Positions 50,116 through 57,207 of a DNA stretch of 60,374 bases are shown piece after piece; the first letter of the stretch is position 1; each line of letters starts with the position of its first letter. Source of the DNA: JBHGBM01 sp041946965 (GTDB taxonomy: Bacteria > Acidobacteriota > Terriglobia > Bryobacterales > Bryobacteraceae); contig JBHGBM010000047.1 in the NCBI GenBank assembly GCA_041946965.1, positions 1 to 60,374 on the forward strand. Direction: 5' to 3'. Position numbers and translations under genes: made by a program. The notes beneath the pieces were generated by a model. The model did no database searches. It was not told where the DNA came from and saw nothing but the letters and a program-made list of their open reading frames with translations.

Positions 50116-52533
50116 ATGAAGAGTGGGTGGATTGCGCAAACGGCCGGGAATCTCCTTCTGTTTGCGTTCGTTTCCGTACTGGCCGCCGAAACGGTGCCGG
50201 GACGCTACATCGTGGAACTCACCGCCGGGCCCGTATCGGAACAGCTTGCCGGGAAGCGCGCGCGCATCGGTTTGCAGGGGGCGGCCGCGTCATCGCAGCG
50301 CGCGCGGGTGCGCGCCGAGCAACAGCAGGTTCGCCTGCAACTGGAACAGCGGCAGGCGCGGATCCTCGATAGTGTCGATACCGTCGCCAACGCGCTGTTT
50401 GTCGACATGCCGGACGATGCCGCCGCTCAGGTGGCTTCCATGCCCGGTGTGAAACGCGTTGTACCCATGCGGAAGTTCCACCTGCTGCTGGATCGCGCGG
50501 TGCTGCTGCACAAGGCGGCGGACGTCTGGAACCGGGTTGGCGCAGAGCACGCCGGCGAGGGGGTGAAAATCGCCATCATCGACTCCGGAATCGACTCCAG
50601 CCACCCCGGTTTTCGCGATTCCTCCATGGCCGCGCCCGATTCGTTTCCGCGCGCCGGCCGCACCTCCGACCTCGCCTACACCAACAGCAAGGTCATCGTG
50701 GCGCGAAGCTACGTGGACCTGTTGCAAAACCGCGATCCCGACGCCTCCGCCAGGGACCATGTCGGGCACGGAACGGCTCTGGCGATGGCTGCCGCCGGCG
50801 TCCGCAACGCGGGGCCGCTGGCGACCATCACCGGAATGGCGCCGCGCGCCTACCTGGGAAACTACAAGGTCTTCGGCACGCCCGGTTTCAACGATTCCAC
50901 CACCGATGCCGCCATCCTGAAGGCGCTCGACGACGCCGTGAACGACGGCATGGACATCGTTAACTTGAGCTTAGGGGACGACTTGGCTCCCCGGTTGAGC
51001 GATGACCTGGATGTGCAGGCCGTCGAGCGCGCTTCCAACGCCGGTGTCCTCGTGGTTGTCGCCGCCGGCAATAACGGTCCCGACCCGAATACGATGTCGT
51101 CGCCGGCGACGGCGCCCTCCGCCATCGCCGTCGGGGCCACCACCAACGACCGCACCTTTGCCGCAAGCGTCGAAATCGCGGGTGTGCGGTTTGTTGCCAT
51201 CACCGGGAACGGACCGGTTCCGGCGGCGCCGATTACGGCCCCCGTCGTGGATGTGGCCGCTTTGGACGGGGACGGACGGGCCTGTTCAGCCCTGCCCGCA
51301 GGCAGCCTGGCCAGCAGCATCGCCCTGATTCTGCGCGGAACGTGCACCTTCGAAAGCAAGCTGACGAATGCGTGGCAGGCGGGCGCCGTGGCCGCCCTGG
51401 TGTACGCGGCGGCGGACTCGCCCAGCCCGGTGGCCATGGCCGTCGGCGCCGCGACGCTGCCGGCGGAGATGGTCGCGCATGACGACGGCGCCTCGATCAA
51501 GCAGGCGCTATCGGCGCAATCCGGGCTGGTGGCGACTTTGTCGTTTACCCTCGGCTCCGTGCCGGTTCCCGCCAACCGTCTGACTGATTTCTCCGCCGCG
51601 GGGCCGAACGTGGATGCGGGCATCAAGCCGGACTTGGCCGCCGCCGGCGCGGACATCTACGTCGCCACCCAGACCCTGGATCAAGCCGGCGCCATGTACG
51701 ATCCGAGCGGCTACGTACTCGTCGACGGCACCAGTTTTTCGTCGCCCCTGGTGGCGGGCGCCGCGGCGCTGATCAAGAGCGCGCGGCCGGGACTCACCGT
51801 GGACCAGTACAGATCCCTGCTCATCAACACGGCCGCGGCCGCCCAAACCCGAACCGGACAGGCGCCTGGCGTGCAGCAGGCCGGGGCGGGGTTGCTCGAT
51901 GCCGACGCGGCACTGAGCGCCACCGTGACCGCCTATCCGGTCTCCCTCAGTTTCGGCTCGGGGACGGCGGACGCCCGGATTAGCCGGACTCTAACGCTCA
52001 CAAACCTGGGCCTAGATTCTGAGGCGTTCTCCGTCTATGCGGTTCCGCGCGGCAGCGGGCCGCTGCCGGCCGTCGCGGCGGGCGCCGTGGAAGTGGCCCC
52101 GGGCGCTTCCATCGATGTTCCCGTTCTGTGGGAAGCAAGCGGCCTGACCTCGGGGACTTATGAAGGTTTCCTCGCCGTGGAAGGCGCCGTTTCCGGAACC
52201 CGGATTAACGTGCCCTACTGGTACGCGGTGAGGTCGGATGAGCCCGCGCACATCACCATCCTCGACAGTCTCGACAGCGCCCGGCGCGGCAGCGTTCAGC
52301 GCGATGCGGTCCTGTTCCGGGTTACCGACGCTTCCGGACTGCCGCTGCCAAACGTGCAGCCGGAAGTGACCGTAGTCTCGGGCGGCGGCGTGTTCCGCAG
52401 CGTCGCCTCTCACGACACGGACGTGCCCGGATTGTTCGGAATCGAATTGCAGCTTGGAGCCGCGCCCGGGACAAACGTTTTTCAAATCCGCGCCGGAGCC
52501 GTCTCGCTGGAGTTTTCGATCACGGGTTCCTGA
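50116..52533 (+). CDS. Subtilisin-like (S8) serine protease with PA domain
   Basis: An 805-aa protein with an N-terminal signal (LLLFAFVSVLAAETV). An I9-like prodomain (~30-125, PGRYIVELTAGPVS, ALFVDMPDDAAAQVASMPGV) precedes the S8 domain. The catalytic residues visible are Asp156 (IIDSGIDSSHPGF), His218 (HVGHGTALA) and Ser540 (GTSFSSPLVAGAAAL), with oxyanion Asn in AAGNNGPDPNT. A protease-associated insert at ~375-480 (VVDVAALDGDGRACSALP, ALILRGTCTFESKL) sits between His and Ser. The C-terminus holds two beta modules. It is a secreted degradative or processing protease of normal domain order. Confidence 0.93.
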   Translation: MKSGWIAQTAGNLLLFAFVSVLAAETVPGRYIVELTAGPVSEQLAGKRARIGLQGAAASSQRARVRAEQQQVRLQLEQRQARILDSVDTVANALFVDMPDDAAAQVASMPGVKRVVPMRKFHLLLDRAVLLHKAADVWNRVGAEHAGEGVKIAIIDSGIDSSHPGFRDSSMAAPDSFPRAGRTSDLAYTNSKVIVARSYVDLLQNRDPDASARDHVGHGTALAMAAAGVRNAGPLATITGMAPRAYLGNYKVFGTPGFNDSTTDAAILKALDDAVNDGMDIVNLSLGDDLAPRLSDDLDVQAVERASNAGVLVVVAAGNNGPDPNTMSSPATAPSAIAVGATTNDRTFAASVEIAGVRFVAITGNGPVPAAPITAPVVDVAALDGDGRACSALPAGSLASSIALILRGTCTFESKLTNAWQAGAVAALVYAAADSPSPVAMAVGAATLPAEMVAHDDGASIKQALSAQSGLVATLSFTLGSVPVPANRLTDFSAAGPNVDAGIKPDLAAAGADIYVATQTLDQAGAMYDPSGYVLVDGTSFSSPLVAGAAALIKSARPGLTVDQYRSLLINTAAAAQTRTGQAPGVQQAGAGLLDADAALSATVTAYPVSLSFGSGTADARISRTLTLTNLGLDSEAFSVYAVPRGSGPLPAVAAGAVEVAPGASIDVPVLWEASGLTSGTYEGFLAVEGAVSGTRINVPYWYAVRSDEPAHITILDSLDSARRGSVQRDAVLFRVTDASGLPLPNVQPEVTVVSGGGVFRSVASHDTDVPGLFGIELQLGAAPGTNVFQIRAGAVSLEFSITGS

Positions 52534-53255
52534 CCCCGCGCGCTGCCCGCACCCGGAGCGCCGCGTTCCGCCAGCGCGCGCGCTGACGCGCCCTCCGGTA
52601 CGCCGCCGCGAATCGCCTCGCTCATCGGCCGCCTGCGGAGGAAGGGAAGGCTTTCCATGAATTCGCACAAGTGGCGCAATTGCCGGCGCAGCGCGCGAGA
52701 ACCGCCTCCCGGCTGCGTCGCCGGAGAACGGAAGGTGCCCGACTCATGGCCGGTGGTGAATGAGAAATCCAGGTTGTTGTACAGGGCGCCGCCCGCCAGC
52801 AGGAAATCCCATCCCTGGATGCGGTACGGCGCATCCTCGGCGCCGTCAAAACCGGTTTCGTTCAGGCCGATCGCCTTGTTCAACGCGTAATTCATCTCAA
52901 CGCTATCGGGCGGCCGCGAATAGTGGAACTGGAAGACCGAGACGCGCGGGTCGGGATTCTCCACCCGGACCGATCCGTTGGCAATGTTCTGCGAGATCAG
53001 GTGCCTGTGCGGAAAGCCCGCCTCGGTTTGGACGATCACGCCGGCGATGTGCCGCTGGAATTCGTCCGGGACCCGGCGGTTGTATGGCTCGTTGCAGATC
53101 TCGTAGATCAGGTAGTGCTCGCCCGAAGTGACCAGCACCGTAGGCCTTCCTCTAAATAGCAAATAGTGCGGGTTCTCCGGGTGCAGTGTGATCGGTGGCG
53201 CGGCCGCGGCCCACGATGCCGCGACGGAGAAAAGCAGGTTCGCCAGTGGACGCAT
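52534..53255 (-). pseudogene. GH5/cellulase-like protein, broken by internal deletion and 3' truncation
   Basis: The start is normal: MRPLANLLFSVAASWAAAAP, a signal peptide, then HPENPHYLLFRGRPTVLVTSG EHY. At that point the protein jumps to LIYEICNEPYNRRVPDEFQR, where the intact family has over a hundred residues of barrel between them. The later part (HLISQNIANGSVRVENPDPR, VFQFHYSRPPDSVEMNYALN, NETGFDGAEDAPYRIQGWDF, LAGGALYNNLDFSF) contains the acid/base Asn-Glu (CNEP) and nucleophile region (NETGF). Homology stops near RGGVPEGASARALAE (~52555), where the end of the S8 protease gene begins. About half the catalytic barrel and the C-terminus are gone. It would have been a secreted cellulase/mannanase-type enzyme. 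Confidence 0.75.
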
Positions 53256-53414
53256 AGACTACTTATTAAACGGCGGCCGGACCACGACCGCAATGGCATA
53301 ATCGGACGAGGTTCGGGTGAATCCGTCATGCACATGACGTTTCAAGAAGCGCTTCTGCTCTCCACCCTGGCCGCCGCGGGCGCGTACGCCGCCAGGCCGC
53401 CGGCGCCCTGGCCG
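53256..53414. other. Remnant with signal-peptide-like start
   Basis: The plus strand at 53327 reads MHMTFQEALLLSTLAAAGAYA, a possible export leader for the Gfo-like fragment that follows, but it hits stops within 31 codons. A CATAAT box lies ~30 nt upstream. No full gene can be supported. Confidence 0.3.
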
Positions 53415-53558
53415 CCGTAGGACTTCTGAATGCCCGCCGCGCCGCCGGCCGGCACGAAGTGGGCCCCGACCAGCCCTTCCAGCCGGATCCGCTCCGGAAA
53501 GCCCAAGGCCAGCGAGAGGGCGAACTGGTCATCCATCTCGTTGGCCGCATCGGCGTCA
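53415..53558 (-). pseudogene. Nucleoside hydrolase N-terminal fragment
   Basis: On the minus strand the frame reads VLDADAANEMDDQFALSL, then ALGFPERIRLEGLVGAHF and GGAAGIQKSYGG. The D.D..NE.DDQFAL...L opening is the calcium-site signature of inosine/uridine-preferring nucleoside hydrolases. Only ~50 residues remain of a ~300-residue family. It ends at the join to the plus-strand Gfo fragment and fades into low-complexity Gly/Ala at the left. Its opposite orientation shows that two unrelated genes were joined here. Confidence 0.6.
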
Positions 53559-53563
53559 AGCAC

Positions 53564-53962
53564 CTGGTCAACTTCAATTACCGCCGCCTGCCCGCGGTCA
53601 ACCTTGCCCGCCCACTCGTGGAAGACGGGCGCTTGGGGGACATATACTACTTCCGCGCGACCTATTGGCAGGACTGGCCGCCCGACCCGCAATTCCCGTT
53701 CCTGTGGCGCATGGATCAGGCGGTGGCCGGAGCGGGGTCCATGGCGGACAAAGGCTCGCACCTGGTGGACCTGGCGCGTTTCCTGGCTGGCGAGTTCATG
53801 GAAGTCGCCGCGGCCACGAGCGTCTTCGTCAAGGAGCGCCCGGCGGCGAAGGGCATGCGCGCCGTCACCATCGATGATGCCGCGGCGTTCGTGGCGCGCT
53901 TTGAGAAGAGCGCCTTGGATCTGTTCGGGACCTCGCGCATGAGCGCCGGACAAAAGAGGTGA
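53564..53962 (+). pseudogene. Gfo/Idh/MocA oxidoreductase fragment
   Basis: About 132 codons match the middle of a Gfo/Idh/MocA dehydrogenase: LVNFNYRRLPAVNLARPLVE, GRLGDIYYFRATYWQDWPPD, FLWRMDQAVAGAGSMADKGS, HLVDLARFLAGEFMEVAAAT and FVARFEKSALDLFGTSRM. The NAD-binding Rossmann domain is absent and the C-terminal third is replaced by SAGQKR and a stop. A further short peptide (VTNSRDAAVQAARARFAR...) overlaps the stop at 53959. It is a deletion remnant, not a working enzyme. Such oxidoreductases, often Tat-exported in this phylum, act on sugars or inositols. Confidence 0.8.
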
Positions 53963-54063
53963 CGAATTCGCGGGACGCCGCCGTGCAGGCCGCGCGCGCC
54001 CGCTTCGCAAGAATCCTCGAGAACCTGCCCGCGCCCCCTCCGGAGTAGCCGACAAGTCATGGG
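53963..54063. other. Tail of the damaged region
   Basis: A GTG at 53959 opens a 29-codon frame (AVQAARARFARILENLPAPP) ending at 54048. It looks like the C-terminus of some protein but has no family match by eye. The next gene, a GH106-like hydrolase on the minus strand, ends at 54064. Confidence 0.3.
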
Positions 54064-57054
54064 TCAGCGAGGTTGTTGCAGAACCATGAAGTCCTCAAAC
54101 AAACCATAGGATTCCAAATCGTATGCGGCGCCGCCGGGCATGGTTGCCGGGCCGGTGCGGAAGCTCGGCGGCGCCGTGAGGCCGCGATTGATCTTGCCGT
54201 GGTGCGGGCCGTAGAGGTTCTTCAGCGATCCATATACCACCACTTCCACGCGGTTGGAACCGTCCCCCACCAGGTCCGTGATGTCCAACTCGTAGGGCTG
54301 CCAGCCAATGATGCCGGCGGACTTGCCATTCACCGTAACCTCGGCCACCGTGCCGTGCCATTTGCCCAGGCGCACTTTGTAGCGCCCGGCATTACGGAGG
54401 TTGTAGGTGCGCGCGTAAGCCACGCGATCGGAATAGAAAGGCAGGCGCTGGTCTTTCCAGGCGCCGAGGCCGAGGTCCCCGGCGGCGATCAGTTTCCAGC
54501 CTTTTTCCTGCGCCGCCACGCCGAAATCGCCGAGCACGATCACCGGCTCGAGTTCGTGGTGGACCGACATGGGCTTCGCCGCCAGCGTGATGGTGTTGCG
54601 CCCGGTTCGGGCTAATGCGCCGATCTCATAGACGCCGAAGTCGACATCCAGCCACCATTCTCCCGGGCGCGCCTTAACGGGCCTGCCGTTGACGGCCACG
54701 CGCCACAGCGCGGGCCGCTCGATCACGGCGCGCAGCCCCTTGCGGTCCGCCGCGGCATCGAGCTCGAAATGGAACGCGGCCTCGAACCCGGAATTGGCGG
54801 CGAACTTGTTTCTGTCCAGAATGTCCGTCTTGTATTGAACGGCGGTGTTCCAGGGGTTGCCGGAAAATCCGTGCGCCTGAAAAACTTTCTCCTGCGCGTC
54901 GTAAAAGTACAGTTCCGCCTGGGTGTCGCCCTTGATCTTCAGATCGCAGTAATCGATGCGGATGGCATTGGGCGCCAGGCGGCGGACGGTGGCGGGGCCG
55001 GAGGGGACCGCCGGCCGTGCCGGGGCGGCGGGCGGCATGGCCGCCGCGGATGTGCCGGTGTTCGATCCTACGAGCAGCAGGCTGCCCGCGGGAGGCAACT
55101 CGAACGACACCGAACCGCCGCGCGACGGATACGCCTCCGTCTTGCCGGTGAAAGGATCGAGGCGCGTGACGTACCTGCCCGAAAGCCGCACGGTGGCCCG
55201 CGCCGGAGCTTCGAGGCTCGAGTTCACCGCCAGGAGCAGCTCGCCGTCCGAGAGCCGGCGCCGCTGGTGAAACAGCTTCCCGGATACGCCCGAGAAATCC
55301 GGGTTCGCCGGTGCCTCGCGCGTCCATTGCTTGGCATGATCCGCGGCCAGGCGGCGCAGGCGGTCGCTCGGCGCGCCGTCCACGTAAGCCGGCGGATCGA
55401 CCAGCGAGACCACGCGTCCCCCGGCTTTCAGATAAGCGGCCAGCAAATTCACCGTCGCGGACTCGAGGTTCTCCGTCCCGGGCGGCAGCACCACGCTTGT
55501 GTAGCCGCGCCTGCCCACCACGAACCGGCCGCCTTCCACCTTGCCGTGGTCCCTCACAATATTCTCCGACCCGAGGTCGTATTCCACCTGTAAAGCTTCC
55601 AGATTGGTGATGAAAGCCTGGAAGGCCGCGCCGGCTTTCATCGCGCGCTCGTCGTTCTTGCCGGCTACCGAATAGAGCCACGTGCTGGTGGTCGGCTCGA
55701 CGACCAGCACCTCGTTGACCTGCTCGCCCGAGGAAAGCGCGAGCGAGAGGCGCGCGTAGTAATCGGCCAGCACGCGGTAGTGACGCCACCAGGGCTCGTG
55801 GTAGTCGAAGGTTTGCGGATAGTCGTACTTGCGGGCGCCGGCCATGGTGGTGTAGGTGAGGTGCTGGTTCATGAAGTTGACCCCCAGGGCGTACTCCCAG
55901 TCGCCCAGGCGCTTCATGTCTTCAAACCGCAGCTCCCATCCGGCGCCGCCATAGGTCTCGCTCAGCGTGCGCCGGCGGCCCATCTGGTTCGCCACGCTGG
56001 CGAGTTCCTTCACGGCGCGCACGTTGCCGAACTGTGCGTTGACGTCTTCCCTGAACTGGTTGAACAGCATGTCGATGGCCGGCACGTGGTGCCAGGCGTA
56101 CATGGCCATGTTGTCGGGGCCGTGGCTGTGATTGGGCCAGGCATGCTCCCAGTAGTGGCCGGTCCAGGCGATGCCCTTCTTCTCCGCGAAGCGGTACCAG
56201 GGCTTGGACCAGCGCTCGATGAAGAGGTCGAGCAGCAGCGCGTGGTAATCATGGCGCACCTTGCGCCAGTCGCCGGTGTCTTCGAACAGGGAGATCAGGC
56301 GGGGCTTGAGATCGTAGCCGAAGCGCTTCTCGAATTGCGGGAAGAGGTCGGGGGTCCAGCGCATGGCGTTGCGGCCGGGCGGAGCAATGTGAGGTTCATC
56401 GGTGAAAATGCCGGGGACGGTTTTGCCGAGTCCGAAATCCGCTCCCAGCGTTCGCTCGTAGCCCGGCATGGTGACCTCGATGAACTTTTCCGTCACGCCC
56501 GGCAGCAGAAGATCCACGTAGGAGAAACCGCCATGCCAGGCCCGCTTCTCGTGGTAGACACGCTCGAAGCAGTAACCCTTGCCTTCGTGCTGGAGGAGGA
56601 CCTCGCACTTCGCGGGCGTGCCGGGCTTTTCGAGCTTGCGGAGCGCCAGGCCCTGCCCGAGGTTATAGGATTCGGGCATCCCGGCCGGCACGTGGCCGCC
56701 GGCGAAGCCGCTGGGGTAAGAGTTTTCGTCGTAGAGCCAGGCCTCCATGCCGAGCTTCTTGGCCTTGTCCACGGTGTAGCGGACGAGCGCGAACCAGCGT
56801 TCGGAGAGGTAGGGAGTGATCATCCCCGGTCGCGGGTGGATGAAGAAACCGCGCACGCCCTGCGCGTGAAAGTCGTCGAGGAACTTATCGATCACGCGCT
56901 CGGTCACTTCGCCGTTCCACACGAAGAAGGGCATGGTGCTGTAGGCGGCGGGCGGCGCGGGGAACAACTCGCGCAGCCGCGCATAGGAATCCACGTTCTG
57001 CGCCTGTGCCAACAGGCCCAAAGAAAAAAAGAGGGCAAACGCTCTGGGCGGCAT
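54064..57054 (-). CDS. GH106-like (alpha-L-rhamnosidase-type) glycoside hydrolase
   Basis: A 996-aa protein with a signal peptide (MPPRAFALFFSLGLLAQAQ). The opening MPFFVWNGEVTERVIDKFLD, DFHAQGVRGFFIHPRPGMI and MEAWLYDENSYPSGFAGGHV is typical of the long GH106 barrel. Candidate acidic residues lie in IFTDEPHIAPPG and ETYGGAGWEL. Later come DYHEPWWRHYRVLADYYARL, a beta-sandwich and C-terminal jelly-roll (~790-996, GKWHGTVAEVTVNGKSAGII). It would hydrolyse rhamnosides or similar deoxyhexosides of plant or microbial glycans. GH2-type enzymes are the alternative. It does not overlap the propeller gene upstream. Confidence 0.75.
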   Translation of the reverse strand: MPPRAFALFFSLGLLAQAQNVDSYARLRELFPAPPAAYSTMPFFVWNGEVTERVIDKFLDDFHAQGVRGFFIHPRPGMITPYLSERWFALVRYTVDKAKKLGMEAWLYDENSYPSGFAGGHVPAGMPESYNLGQGLALRKLEKPGTPAKCEVLLQHEGKGYCFERVYHEKRAWHGGFSYVDLLLPGVTEKFIEVTMPGYERTLGADFGLGKTVPGIFTDEPHIAPPGRNAMRWTPDLFPQFEKRFGYDLKPRLISLFEDTGDWRKVRHDYHALLLDLFIERWSKPWYRFAEKKGIAWTGHYWEHAWPNHSHGPDNMAMYAWHHVPAIDMLFNQFREDVNAQFGNVRAVKELASVANQMGRRRTLSETYGGAGWELRFEDMKRLGDWEYALGVNFMNQHLTYTTMAGARKYDYPQTFDYHEPWWRHYRVLADYYARLSLALSSGEQVNEVLVVEPTTSTWLYSVAGKNDERAMKAGAAFQAFITNLEALQVEYDLGSENIVRDHGKVEGGRFVVGRRGYTSVVLPPGTENLESATVNLLAAYLKAGGRVVSLVDPPAYVDGAPSDRLRRLAADHAKQWTREAPANPDFSGVSGKLFHQRRRLSDGELLLAVNSSLEAPARATVRLSGRYVTRLDPFTGKTEAYPSRGGSVSFELPPAGSLLLVGSNTGTSAAAMPPAAPARPAVPSGPATVRRLAPNAIRIDYCDLKIKGDTQAELYFYDAQEKVFQAHGFSGNPWNTAVQYKTDILDRNKFAANSGFEAAFHFELDAAADRKGLRAVIERPALWRVAVNGRPVKARPGEWWLDVDFGVYEIGALARTGRNTITLAAKPMSVHHELEPVIVLGDFGVAAQEKGWKLIAAGDLGLGAWKDQRLPFYSDRVAYARTYNLRNAGRYKVRLGKWHGTVAEVTVNGKSAGIIGWQPYELDITDLVGDGSNRVEVVVYGSLKNLYGPHHGKINRGLTAPPSFRTGPATMPGGAAYDLESYGLFEDFMVLQQPR

Positions 57055-57207
57055 AGCGCATATTGTTTCACGAATCGGATGGTTCGATCGGCGCCGCCAG
57101 GGCCCCGAGTGTCCGGCGCCTCCTCTACGTCGAGTGGGCGGGCTGTGGTCTTTGTGGCCGTTTCGTACCCTGGCGCACGTTCGGCCGGGCAGGCCGCGAA
57201 CGGTCTC

